From Rhizomucor pusillus (taxonomy: Eukaryota > Mucoromycota > Mucoromycetes > Mucorales > Lichtheimiaceae), in the NCBI GenBank assembly GCA_900175165.2, contig FWWN02000432.1, positions 62,001 through 126,000 on the forward strand: a stretch of DNA of 64,000 nt, read 5' to 3'. Shown in pieces: positions 22,897-33,684 of this stretch. The translations under genes and the position numbers were made by a program. Numbering within the stretch: the first letter of the stretch is position 1; each line of letters starts with the position of its first letter. The notes beneath the pieces are model-generated. The model had not been told where the DNA came from. It did no database searches and worked only from the letters and a program-made list of their open reading frames with translations.

Positions 22897-23572
22897 ATCT
22901 TCAGTCTCCTTGTTGTTCCCCATTTTGTTGCCGAGCAATATTCTGTACGGGCTGATGTGGATAGTAGTGAATGACTGATGAGGAGCGAAGACTAAAACAG
23001 CTGGATCCTTCCGGCGCGCTGTGCAAACATCCAGCCATTTTGTTTGCCAAGTGGTAGCTTTGATCGTTGGATAAATGGTGCCCAAAGCGCTTCATTACAC
23101 TATTCATATAGCTCGGCGGGCTCTGTTTGTGAACTGGTAGCATAGATAACGGCAATAACTAAGAGCACAAGAAAAAAAGAAGGGGGAGAAAGAAAGAGAA
23201 ATATTGCAGTTTTGGAAGGCGGGTCCCATGAGCAGAAAGAAAACCTGGATTTTTGTTTATGCCGGATGCATCCTTATGCATAACAGACTAACCAATAATG
23301 GCTTGGCTTTATCTAAGCTATCATCGTGTGGCATCCAACGAAAAAGTGCAATTGGATGTGGGGCAGCAGCAGTAACATCAGTTATCGACAGCTGACCATA
23401 CCTGTGAGCACGTTGGCTTCTACCTCTTCTCACCCCAAAATTGGCAATTTCTGCATGAGTAGTGAAATCATTTGGGAGTGCGCGCAAGGTATCCATGTAT
23501 AAGAGTCTGGAACAACTGTTACTCTCATCTTCCACAAGGATTGACAATGAATAAGATTATCACTTTACTTCT
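22897..23572. other. Intergenic between convergent genes
   Basis: 676 bp carrying 3' UTRs of the synthetase and the fucosidase, including an A/G-rich stretch at about 23170-23200. No supported ORF. Confidence 0.35.
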
Positions 23573-26188
23573 TTACACTTTGCTGTTATCAACTTTAAAT
23601 AACCATACATATTGTCCATCGTTGATTACATTCTCTGGAACTGTAATAGATAGGCGTCCTTGAGTGTCATGACTCCAGGAGAGTTGCGTATTCTGCTTTC
23701 CTGAAGTAATGACACTTTGGGAATGAATTGGCACAGGGACATCAATGATGAGCTTTTCTGACGGCCTGTCGAGGCTGTAAATGTAAAAAGCAGAATCGTC
23801 TGGACCTGCGAGGAAGCGTATTCGTACTGTGCTGTTATTCAAGTCGGTTGTCGTCATGGCAGCCCAGTAAATGCTCGTGTTGAAAAAACTCTCTTGGCCC
23901 ACGCTGTCTATCCAAGACCCCATAGCCTGGAGTCTAGAGACCATTGGTCCCGGCACACGTCCCGTTGCAGCCGGTCCCATATCCAGCAAAAGATTGCCTC
24001 CTTGCGATGCCGAGTCTATTAACTGTATAAGCAGATCTCCAACAGACGCATACTTGTCGTCTGGTGTCGCGTAATTGTAGCTGTTACGAACATTTACGCG
24101 TATTAGCAGAATAATTTCAAAGATGGAAAGGATGGTTTGGTACCAGTACGTACCCGAATGAATATGGATCGATACCACGTGTAGCCTCCCAGAATCGAGC
24201 CGATGGAATATTGAGACCTTCGTACTCTGGTGTGTCGTAATCAGAAGTATTGAGTCCACAGCGATTGTTCACTGTTACTTGCTTGCCCTTGTCAGCAGCT
24301 TGATTGAAGAATAGAGCCTGCCACTCGGCAGCGTTGTTGACTCCACCAATATCGCACCTAGAAGATATACATAAATACGTTAAGTACGCACTCTATCGTT
24401 CTTGGTATTATCATCTTACCAAAATATATCCAGATCAAAGTTATTAATGAGCTCCTTAGCCTGGGGTGTCTGTAGATCCGCCACAAAGTCCTTTATGGGA
24501 TAAGCGCCGGTATAGTTTAGGGTCTTGTTTGTGTACGGATTTTTGGGCGGCCCATTGTGGTTCCACTGGTTATATTCGCCTCCGGAGGATGGGTCGTGGT
24601 AAACCGGATTATACCATTCCGGCATAGAAACTGTACAGTATCAGCTGCATGTACAGAAACTTGTTTCACACTGGTGTAGGCAATACTCACAGTACAAGCC
24701 CCGTTTCAATTGAGGATACGATCCCTTTGCAGCGTCCATAAGCTCCTTGATGAAATCACGCTTAGGACCCAGTTTTGCAAGAGAGCGACCGGAGACACTG
24801 GTGTTCCACAGAGCAAATCCTTCGTGATGTTTCGAAGTCAACACAAAGTAGCGTGCTCGGGAGGATTGAATAATGTCAAGCCAGTGCTTTGGGTCAAATT
24901 GGCTACCGAGTGTCTTGTTGTTGACAAAGTCATCATAGTTGAAATCTATACCGTATGTCTGCTTGTGGTAGTCATACGTTGGATCATCGGGATGGTTCAT
25001 TTGATACCAGTACCATTCCGCGTATTCTTTACCCACGGGGCCCCACGCAGGTACAGAGTAAACTCCCCAGTGGATGAAAATGCCAAATTTTGCGTTTGTT
25101 ATCCAGTCAGGGGCAACGTGCGCTGTTATTGAGCTATGCAAATACAATGTTAATATATAAAGACCTATTGACCCATATGATCACTGCGTTGTAAATTACC
25201 CTTCTGTAGGCTGATATGGTTCTGGATGACTGATGAACAAATCAAAGTCTTGCTTTGCTATCTCGTCTAAAGTCTCCGAGTTTGCAGTCACTGTGGCGTG
25301 AATGCTACCTTGCTCGGCTGAAATCACGACGTTAATAGATCGAATATGCCCAGGAGCTAACGAGCGGAGCAAGCCCTCCTGCATAGTATTGATGCCCGAT
25401 CCGGATATCTCTACTCGAATGGATTTTGCCCAGCTAGGGGCAGTGTTCTGAATCCGAACTCGGACGATCTTGTTGCGAGGATTATCCTGCCACTGTGTTG
25501 TTGGCCTGGCTGAGACTATACGAAGACCTTTCGATGGATACGCCGTGGCTGCAAAGATATGTAGACCTTTGAGGGTCTCGATTGTAATGGAAGAAGCAGC
25601 TTTCGTAGGATCGGTGTAAACAGGCACGGAGAATAAAGCACCTTGAATTGTTGCTGGGTTTCCCTCCAGCTTCCAATCCAAAAGATCAATGCGATCAATT
25701 TGGTTGTGAAACTGCACTTGCCAGTCTGGGACAGTCAGCTGTGTGTTGCTGTAAGTCCCATCTTCGTAGTTAACCTTGACATTAGAGCGGACAGGGCCGT
25801 AGCTGCTAGATACAAGGAGATGCAAGGCTCCCAATGTCTGCGACTTGTTGAAGGAGAGCGTTTGGTTTCCAGCTTCAATGTTGTCGTAGCGTTCTCCCAT
25901 ACGTGTCAAATATGGGACGGCACCAACGTAGATAGTCGCTGAATCGCCCTGTGCAAAGTAATTGTTGGCACCATCAAAGTTTCCAGGACTGTTGCTATTG
26001 CCGAAACCGCGGTTATTCATCCATTGACTTAGGTCATAGTGTACAACTGGGTCGTTTCCACCATCAGATTCACCATTTTCTTCTTGTACAGAAACAGCAT
26101 TGGAAGGACCATGGTGCAAGAGCAATGATAACAGCAGAGATAGTAGCAGTAAAGTGTATGATGGATATCCGGCTCGAAATTTCGCCAT
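23573..26188 (-). CDS. Secreted alpha-L-fucosidase, GH29, with N-terminal accessory domains
   Basis: Hydrolyses terminal alpha-L-fucose from glycans. Exons (minus): 26188-25200, 25133-24691, 24630-24420, 24357-24154 and 24080-23573; 784 aa. Residues 1-31 form a classic signal peptide (basic MAKFR, then a Leu-rich core). Residues of about 50-330 are not catalytic: a carbohydrate-binding-like beta domain (GNFDGANNYFAQGDSATIYV, GALHLLVSSSYG, VNYEDGTY) and an Ig-like NEW3-type segment (VRVRIQNTAPSWAKSIRVEI, EGLLRSLAPGHIRSINVVI). The GH29 domain starts at about residue 332: NAKFGIFIHWGVYSVPAWGP, LTSKHHEGFALW, LDIFWCDIGG with the nucleophile Asp at about 550, and NNRCG. The order (accessory domains before GH29) differs from animal lysosomal fucosidases, which start with the catalytic domain. 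Many N-glycosylation sequons support secretion. Confidence 0.92.
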
Positions 26189-27652
26189 CTGTACACAATA
26201 AAAGTATATCCCCTTTTTCTTTACCCGTTGTGGAAGGGTTCTTGGCTGGTATTTATATTCTAGCCCATGATGGACCTTGTTTTCTTTCACATCCATAGGG
26301 AGTGGACGATTTTGATGACGGCTAATCATTTGCCATACGAGTTGCCTCCCACATGATGGAACGACGCGGCACCTAGCAGCAAATAAGGTTTCCGCTGTCT
26401 CTAAGCTCCTGATACACAAAGGTCTTGCTTCCCATGCTGATATAATTTCTTCTGCTTTTGGATCTCACGATTAGCATTTAGTTTGACGATTGCAGAAATT
26501 GGTACGATGGATTAGCTAATGATCGCTCTAGACCACATGATTCGTGAGATCGTTGCAAGAAATGCAGAATTTTTCCTTTTTTGCACAGTTTGAGAATATT
26601 CTTTGCCTCATATCTAGCCATCGTTTTGCTTTCAAGATGCTCAAGAACGGAATCATTATAGGATCCGACCATGAAACGATTTGCCAGGATAAATTGGTTA
26701 CGGGACAAGATCAAGAAATTGAATACTGGAATAGCAAGAGAACAGGTCCAGAAAATGGTATAATGAGACAAACATCAATGCATGCACTATGCATAGCACG
26801 GGACAGTCGTTGCCTTCCTGACGTTTGTCTAATAATCCGTTTACCCCGGTATCACATTCCTTGTCCTTACACTGCTTGTCCCAATATTCGTTCCTGGATT
26901 TTTTTGTTTCATGTACGATTCGACATTATTGGAGTACTATTCATTCGAAAAGATTCAATGCAAATTGGTATCAATGGACAAATCGTGTACGATGTTTTGA
27001 CCGTTTCGGCTATGCTGGTGCTACGTACGTAATATGTATGTACGTTGTTCGACCAACAGCTTGCTATACCCGGAGCTGGAATGAATGCTTCATGCAAGTC
27101 TGCAACGGACCCTGCCAACTCGAGGCGCGCAGATTGAAGCTGCTTTTTTGCCGAGACTCATGGGCTTTGGGCGATGTTACAAAAATAATCATTTTGTGCA
27201 TACTACGTCGATACAGCCATAGACTCTTCACGGACAGTAACCAGCATAAAGAAATCGCTGCCTCGACGATAAACGGTCTCCTCGAGAAATTTCGCACAGC
27301 AACTCTGAAACGCCTTGATCCTGATACTTCCAATATACTCCGAACAGTTATTTAGAGTTCCAGGCAACAAGAACATCCAATGAACTGTTCAATCCTTAGG
27401 AATCGTGAAGTAGGAGCAGAGCGAATATAACTGAATTTATTTTAGCAGTACAAAGTCTCTTACACATAGAAAGACATTCATTTTTACAACCAAATTCAGT
27501 CGTATACTGTATAGGTTCGTTTTAAACTTGTATTAAAGACTTACCATTATACATGTATCCATAGCATGTTATGACTTTTGTTCAACTTGATCTGAAATGC
27601 CTGCTTAACGGTTGCCTTGCAACGGAAAGCAAATTCATACCGCGCTGAATAG
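26189..27652. other. Intergenic, divergent promoters
   Basis: About 1.46 kb between the divergent fucosidase and hydrolase genes. Open frames such as 26544-27032 and 26825-27355 (+) show no domain and were not taken as genes. Probably regulatory. Confidence 0.35.
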
Positions 27653-29044
27653 ATGGTCGCACAAAGACTCTATCAACGCGCAGATCTCATGGTAACTTTT
27701 CAGTCGGGATGTGCCTTTAGATTTTTCTCTTTTTCTCTCCGTCGGCCACATAGCCTAAATTCATCATCCATGACACGAGAAACACTGCAAAAGAAAGGAT
27801 ACATCGATGTTGCTGAAAACCGGGAATCCAAGCCTGTCAATATATATTACGAGATGCACGGCACAGGTCCTGAAAAGGTGCTGCTGGTAATGGGTACGTT
27901 CGTTCAATCAATCGACGATGCGCCGATAATCCCCAAGCTAACATATACCTATTACTATTGTTTCTTGATAGGTCTCAGTACACCCTGCAGTGCGTGGGAC
28001 TTTCAGGTACTACAGACTTTTTTCCATTCACAGTCGTTGCAAATTTTTTTCTAAATGCTGTTCCTGCAGGTGGATTATTTAGCGGAATCCGGCAAGTACA
28101 CGGTTGTCATATTTGATAACAGAGGCATGGGCCATTCAGGTACGTGCATAATATACAACCTAGGCGAAATTGGAGATTTAATGGCTGGTACAATAATGTA
28201 GACTCCCCACTGGGATTGTACTCGTAATGTATTACCGAATGTCAGCTCAAATTCACCAATTATGGGAGGAGTTTAACACATGAATTCAGGACATCGCAGA
28301 TGGCTCAAGATGCCTTAATACTGCTGGACAAATTAGATTGGACGAAACACATTCATCTAGTCGGCATCTCTATGGGAGGAATGATATCCTTGGAGATGGT
28401 CGATGCTGCTCCTGATAGATTCCGTTCCTTGACTCTCACCAGCACAACAGCCAAACGTAATATACCCACAGTACGTTTTACTATCTACCACGTAACCATG
28501 CACAGGAGATGTTAACGATAATGATGTTTGATGGTGTTAGTGGACAGCTATTTCGACGCTTTCCAAAATCGCCTTCTTTTACAAGGACCCCAGAGATAAA
28601 TTGAATGCTGCAATGGAACTCGTATATCCAGAAGCCTGGCTGAACGAAAGGCCTTCGAATCCGGCCAAGGCAGAAGAACACCGAACAAATCGTGAGATGG
28701 CCTCTGCAAACTTTATCGCCCACGTGCGTCGCTCTCGATTGCAGCCGCTTCATGGCAACCTGGGGCAGACAGCTGCCTGCTTGCGGCATTCGTTTTCAGA
28801 CGCTCGTCTTCGCAAGATCAAAGCAAGCGGCCTGCCAGTGATGGTCGTTACAGGCACATGGGATAACCTCGTGAGACCAGAGTATTCTTATCATATGAAA
28901 CAGATCCTCAATCCCAGATTTGAAGTATTCGAGGGAAGCGGTCATGCGATTCCAGAAGAGCAACCCGAACGCTACAATCAACTACTAGATGAACACTTTA
29001 CTTCAGCTGCTTTGGCATCAAACGCTTCTCCTGCGAAATTATAG
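27653..29044 (+). CDS. Alpha/beta-hydrolase fold protein
   Basis: Exons are 27653-27893, 27972-28006, 28070-28139, 28202-28223, 28290-28470 and 28541-29044: 350 aa from the first ATG, or 311 aa from the ATG at 27770. It has VIFDNRGMGHSDSPLGLYS, the nucleophile elbow HLVGISMGG (Ser at about 150), VVTGTWDNLV (acid Asp at about 291) and EGSGHAIPEE (His at about 318). This is a complete catalytic triad of the AB-hydrolase-1 family (esterase, lipase or haloperoxidase-like). The substrate cannot be told. The upstream start adds a basic, Ser/Phe/Arg-rich 39 residues that could target mitochondria; the downstream ATG would give a cytosolic enzyme. Exon 4 is only 22 nt. Its stop lies 28 bp from the stop of the converging PPR gene. 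Confidence 0.88.
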
Positions 29045-29072
29045 AGGCAGCTATAAAAGAAAAATGCATATT

Positions 29073-30236
29073 TTATTTACATGGTAACAATGTAGTATTA
29101 TATTCAGCGGGAATAGCAATATCTTCTTGTAACAATCGATCGCGAACTTGCTTAATCATCGTTGAAGCTTCTGTTGGGATGTTCGCATTACATTGCATTA
29201 ACCGATGGTAAAATCCGATTGCTTTCAGATGCTGGTCATTTGTAATGTAAGCTTGCAAAATAGGGACGATGTGTGCATCGAGCACGCGTTGATGAGAAGC
29301 TGCTTGAGATATTGATAAAAGAGTGGATTCGGCAACATCGGGGTATTGAGAGAGAACGCGATGGATACATTGCGAAATAATATTGAGGTGGGTTTCGTTG
29401 GGCGGATGTGTCAGGTCAAGGCGAGGTAAGATGTCTTGTAAACAGCTTGCGAGTTGATTGCTTTTTGCATTTTGGTGTATGAGCCATTCGAGATATTGTG
29501 TGCACATTGTCATTCCGAGTTTTGAAATATCATGTTGTTTGATGTTGCTCCACAAAAGCTCGACAGCGTGCGTTTCATTAGACTGGATATGATAGCGTAG
29601 CATCACACTGAGATCGAACGGATCCCGCATTCTTTGAAGATATGATAAATGCTGCATATGCTCGACATGCTTTCTTGCGCGTCTTAGCTGTCCAGAGTTC
29701 ATATAAGCTTGTATCAGGTATGTAAAAGTACGTCTGCTCGGCATGAGTTTTCGTTCTCGTAACCCTTTCAGTACTTTTTCCGCATCCTGGACTGAGCCCG
29801 CCGCGATATATGCACGAATTAGCCGGTTATACATTGCTACGCTGTCAACCTCTGCGTTGTCCATTTGTTGTCGCAAAGTATGCAAGTGCGCCAAGTCTTT
29901 GGCTTTGCCAGCAGCATCCAGGTCCTGCTTCAGTTTGCCAAGTTGTCCAATCGAGAGTGCCATTTTGCCGCTTTTGTTGTTCTTGGCACCTGCAAGTATA
30001 ACAGACTCGATCAAATTGGCATACGATTGTTTGCTTTCATTGGACTTTTCCCCAAGCTTTTTGCGAAATGCAGACGTTATGCCGAAATAGAGCTCGTTTT
30101 CTTCTTTGGGTGAAAGAAATCGGTGAAACCATTTGGATCGAGACGTGCTTAAACGAGCACATTGCTGAATACAGGTGCGTTGAAAGTAACGAGACGACGA
30201 TCTGAGCATGGTAATAGCCATGGGAACAGGAGGCAT
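29073..30236 (-). CDS. Pentatricopeptide-repeat (PPR) protein, mitochondrial
   Basis: Intronless, 387 aa. The N-terminus (about residues 10-45: MLRSSSRYFQRTCIQQCARL, then STSRSKWFHRF) is rich in Arg and Ser and lacks acidic residues, a typical mitochondrial presequence. PPR helices are visible: VAMYNRLIRAYIAAGSVQDA, RRTFTYLIQAYMNSGQLRRA, and a later HIVPILQAYITNDQHLKAI. Such proteins bind mitochondrial RNAs for processing, stability or translation. The exact target is unknown, since fungal PPR proteins diverge fast. The start is uncertain among three near Met codons (residues 1, 6, 10). It shares a 121-bp divergent promoter region with the bZIP gene. Confidence 0.82.
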   Translation of the reverse strand: MPPVPMAITMLRSSSRYFQRTCIQQCARLSTSRSKWFHRFLSPKEENELYFGITSAFRKKLGEKSNESKQSYANLIESVILAGAKNNKSGKMALSIGQLGKLKQDLDAAGKAKDLAHLHTLRQQMDNAEVDSVAMYNRLIRAYIAAGSVQDAEKVLKGLRERKLMPSRRTFTYLIQAYMNSGQLRRARKHVEHMQHLSYLQRMRDPFDLSVMLRYHIQSNETHAVELLWSNIKQHDISKLGMTMCTQYLEWLIHQNAKSNQLASCLQDILPRLDLTHPPNETHLNIISQCIHRVLSQYPDVAESTLLSISQAASHQRVLDAHIVPILQAYITNDQHLKAIGFYHRLMQCNANIPTEASTMIKQVRDRLLQEDIAIPAEYNTTLLPCK

Positions 30237-30357
30237 TCGTACACCCGCACCAGCAAATTCAGACTCACCAGGCTGACTCAGCGCAGTGGGACCCTAGCGT
30301 ATCGCCTTGGCTTTTTCCACCTCTCCTTTGCTTCCCCTCATTTCTAAACAGACAAGA

Positions 30358-30948
30358 ATGAGCACTCCTGCCAGCGATGGCGAGGCGCCCACAACGACCA
30401 GACGGAAAGGGGTCATTGACACTCGAAGAGCTGAACAGAACAGAGCTGCTCAGCGTGCCTTTCGGCAGAGGAAAGAGCGTTACGTAAAGGAACTTGAAGG
30501 CAAGGTCCGCGATATGCAAGGACTGCAAGAACGAGTCAACAAACTAGAGCAAGAGAATGAGCGTCTAAGGCAACGCATTTGGGAGCTCGAACATCGACCG
30601 TCTCCACCATTGAGCAATACCACAGCAGGACACGCCGCGCAACCTCCACCTCCACCTCCAAGCACGTATTATTTGAGCCATCCTCCTTCATATGCCCATC
30701 CTGCACCGAGGTTACCACCGGCACCATCTAATCAATCGTCCAGGCCACCACGCTTGACCGATCAGATACATCCAACGCGACCACCTCAGCCAGTTGACGA
30801 GGACGAAGAGGAGAAAATACCCAAGCCAGAGAACGGACGTGTCTTGGATGATTTAGTAACCATGCTTCGATCGCGCCATCGACCACCTATCCCTGCCCAT
30901 TTACAAGAACCACCATCCTCATCGTCTTCACCATCTATGGAGGTATAA
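30358..30948 (+). CDS. AP-1/Yap-like bZIP transcription factor
   Basis: Intronless, 196 aa. The basic region at about residues 22-45 reads RRAEQNRAAQRAFRQRKERY, with the NxxAQxxFR signature of fungal Yap/Pap1 bZIP factors. A leucine-zipper heptad follows (VRDMQGLQERVNKLEQENE, then LRQRIWELE). The middle is Pro/Ser-rich, the C-terminus acidic (EDEEEK) then basic. The protein is short, and the Cys-rich redox domains of Yap1/Pap1 are absent, so it is probably not a direct peroxide sensor. It may resemble the short Yap-type factors of stress or metal response (inference). The start was set at the ATG following the PPR/bZIP divergent promoter. Confidence 0.87.
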   Translation: MSTPASDGEAPTTTRRKGVIDTRRAEQNRAAQRAFRQRKERYVKELEGKVRDMQGLQERVNKLEQENERLRQRIWELEHRPSPPLSNTTAGHAAQPPPPPPSTYYLSHPPSYAHPAPRLPPAPSNQSSRPPRLTDQIHPTRPPQPVDEDEEEKIPKPENGRVLDDLVTMLRSRHRPPIPAHLQEPPSSSSSPSMEV

Positions 30949-31060
30949 CATTGCCTGCGCTTCTCTGTCTCGAAAGACGATGATAATATCTTTTTTGTTT
31001 CTTCTTCCTTTTTTAATCCATTGTTGGTTCGCCTGTACATAATCTATCTACCTTCTTTCT

Positions 31061-31778
31061 CTAGTTCAACAAATACTTCTTTACAAATTTGCGTGTTGCT
31101 TCCATGCCCTACATTAAAAGATTATTTCTATCAGCCCGGCTATTTTAAGGAGGATCATGTCTATTCCATTTCATGTGCATGCTTACGTTATCCTGATAAA
31201 TAGCTCCTACGAATGCTGTCATTGCCTTTGCAGGGACTTTAGATCCTTCCTTTGGCTAAAACAAAGAAATGATATATAAAGTTAGGGGAAGGCAAATTAA
31301 AGATTAACCTGCATTTATGAATATGTATCCGCTTACTAAATGATATTGTAGTCCTTTGTCGAGTCCCAGGGTCTCGAGTTTGCTCTTCAAGCGATCGTGA
31401 TCCAGCTTCTCGTCGACCGCAGCCTTAAGCTGCTCTGCATTGCTTGCGTTGGTAGCTTGGTGCTCGGTTACTAAGAGGGTGAGTACACGCTGTCCTAGGT
31501 ACTCTAAGCGTTCATTGGAAGGTACAGTGTCGTGTTTGAATGACTTGTGCGTGAGTGCTTGCTGCAGAATGCCTGGTGTGCGGATCGAGAAGCCTAGCTT
31601 GGAGGCAATGGCTTCCTGGTCGAATTCGGCAGATGCTGATTTTAACGTTGAACTGTAGAATCGTGCTAGACATAGAAGCAGTGAATATACACACGGCTAT
31701 TTGTAAAGTGTCTATAGTTCGTAAATGTGTACCATAACGGGCAGGGGTTGAACGGAAAGAAGCAAGGGCGGCAAACAT
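31061..31778 (-). CDS. MRPL15: Mitochondrial large-subunit ribosomal protein mL57 (RNase III-like fold)
   Basis: Exons (minus): 31778-31733, 31665-31337, 31255-31187 and 31108-31061; 163 aa, all phases closing. The N-terminus (MFAALASFRSTPARYARFYS) is a typical mitochondrial presequence. The body has the RNase III-like start TPGILQQALTHKSFKHD and the signature-like NERLEYLGQRVL. The catalytic acidic residues of active RNase III are largely missing (NERLEYLGQ in place of NERLEFLGD), as expected for the structural ribosomal paralogue. It ends PAKAMTAFVGAIYQDNGMEA followed by TRKFVKKYLLN. Yeast Mrpl15 (mL57) has this fold and lies in the mitochondrial 54S subunit. The related mL44 is longer and carries a dsRNA-binding domain not seen here. 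Confidence 0.85.
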
Positions 31779-32170
31779 TGTATTATGATATTGGTAGAAA
31801 CAAAATTTGGCAGCTCTGTCAAAGTTGGAAATGTACATCTGTGACTTTGAAATTCATGCTGTCCCTCAAGAGGACATCCCAGGAAAATGCAAACCGCTTT
31901 TATTATACTACATCTTAATATGCAAAGAGAAGCACGTTACTGTGCAGAAGCTAAAGGAGTACCAGAGCCATGCAGCTTCGATAAATCTTTGGCACGTCTC
32001 AGTTTTGCTTTGATGTACCGGGAAAATGTAAAACGGCTTTGTTGGGGTTTACGTTCCGGTTCCTAATCAAGTATCAAAGGCAGCTGTGCAAATGCTAACC
32101 CAAGGATTGTTTCAATAAATCCAAATTTAAAATAAATTATTGGGAATTTATATATTTCTTTCTTCATATC
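31779..32170. other. Intergenic, no gene seen
   Basis: 392 bp between mL57 and the acidic hypothetical gene, both on the minus strand. It holds the mL57 promoter and the 3' UTR of the upstream gene. Short plus-strand ORFs (31727-32013) have no supporting feature. Confidence 0.3.
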
Positions 32171-32668
32171 TTACCGAGATCGATTGATACGCTTCGAAAT
32201 GCGACTTTGTCGTCGACGTACCCTTAGATTGGACGGCTCTTTTGCCTGCTGCTCCAGTCGAAGTAATTCTTTACGAAGCATAACAACTTTGGCAAAGTAT
32301 GGACCGCCAGGTGGAGGCGGGTATGAATCGGTTTCAAAGTCTTCATCGTCAGAGAGACTACTTGTGCTAACATCGTCGATATCAACTGCGTTGAGGAGAG
32401 AAATGTCAGGAATATGCTGTCTGTTATCTTCCGGAGTCATTTGAGCCCATTCTGCGGATATGACCTCGCTGTTACCCTCGTGTTTTCGTTCTTGTAATTC
32501 CTGGGCTGGTTGTTCGTCTTGTTCTTCCTCCTCTGGGCGTGCACGTTCTGGATTATGTTGCTCGGAAACTTCCTGCTCTTTCTCCAGAGGACTTTTTGAA
32601 GTGCTTGCATTGGTGTTGATAGTCGCTGTCAAATCCGGACGTATAATTCCATAGACCCGAAGCAGCAT
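32171..32668 (-). CDS. Hypothetical acidic protein
   Basis: Intronless, 165 aa, from the first ATG (MLLRVYGIIRPDLT). The central part is highly acidic and Gln/Glu-rich (RARPEEEEQDEQPAQELQER), followed by DDVSTSSLSDDEDFETDSYP, PPPPGGPYFAKVV and a Leu-rich helix (MLRKELLRLEQQAKEP). It ends in a basic tail (RVRRRQSRISKRINRS). The acidic-then-basic layout suggests a nuclear or chromatin-associated protein, but no domain was recognised. No functional claim. Confidence 0.6.
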   Translation of the reverse strand: MLLRVYGIIRPDLTATINTNASTSKSPLEKEQEVSEQHNPERARPEEEEQDEQPAQELQERKHEGNSEVISAEWAQMTPEDNRQHIPDISLLNAVDIDDVSTSSLSDDEDFETDSYPPPPGGPYFAKVVMLRKELLRLEQQAKEPSNLRVRRRQSRISKRINRSR

Positions 32669-33684
32669 GGCTAATCGCACGTAAAGGTCGGAAGGAAGGG
32701 AGGGAACTATGCTTCATCGAGTGGGCCCCTATCGAGCGATTTTAAAGGAGACGGGCTGCCAGGGGTACTCAAGAAAACTGACAAGATTAACTATCACCAT
32801 GTAACAGCAAACTGACATCTAGCGCCAACTGCATTGCAGCCAGCTTATTACTGTAAGCCAGCGTACGGCAAAAGAAAAGAAGATAAGAGCACACTGAGAC
32901 CGATCTCTACATCTATTTACAACTGACTGACAGAAAAGTAATGAACTTCCCCGAACCATCGACTGTGGCGATCAGTTATTTCGAGTGACATCAAGTTAAA
33001 ATTCTAGTATATTTAGATCCAGCATACTACATGTATATCGCCTGAGCTAACTCGATTCATGGAGAAAATATCGATAAAGCTGACGCTCCTGCCTACATAT
33101 AATTTCTTCCGCAAAAAAGGTTTACATTTATGAATTGAAGGAATACCCGCTTGATAGCAGCAGAGTGTAGATGGCTGATATAGGACTCGCTCACGGCGAG
33201 ACAAGCAAATTGCTGGGTAGCAGAACCTTACATGATGTAGGCTTGAGTGACCATCAAGGACGAGCGATGTTCCGCCCGTTGCTTATTAAGCGCAATTTGG
33301 ACGATCCGACCTTGCATTTTGGCTTGTTTGAGTTTGCAACACCCAGAATCATACGGATGCACATCCCTATGCATATCACATGAAGACCTTGTTGGGCTCG
33401 TCACCAGACGACCCAGCTTTAGGTTGAAGCATTAAAAGCATCGTTTCCAAGGTATCCCGTTTTGGTTGGAGGAACCCTGAAAGGCGACAGGGTTCTTTAT
33501 CCAAGGGAAGCTTTCCCCGCTTGAGCTCGGTTCGTTCGGAGTTGTGTATGTTCCGCGGAAACGATGCCTTATGTTTGGCTCTCAACCATTTTTCCTTCTT
33601 CTTTTTCGTCTTGTTTTGAAACCGAGCTCCTTCCCTTCATCCATCAGGATATTCTTCTTCCTTCGCATTTTCTTGTCTGCCATC
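32669..33684. other. Intergenic region with inverted repeat upstream of the NRG1-like gene
   Basis: About 1 kb. A 70-codon ORF (33171-33383, MADIGLAHGETSKLLG) is open but unrecognised. A hairpin (GAACCCTG / CAGGGTTC, 33472-33479 and 33488-33495) lies inside a wider inverted repeat with 11-bp arms (33438-33448 and 33557-33567), close to the next start codon. Confidence 0.4.

Noticed and set aside
26544..27355. Two overlapping plus ORFs (162 and 176 codons)
   Set aside because: No homology-like motifs, no splice signals linking them to a gene, and strongly mixed composition.
29743..30113. Three plus ORFs opposite the PPR gene
   Set aside because: They overlap the PPR presequence and first repeats on the other strand without any domain.
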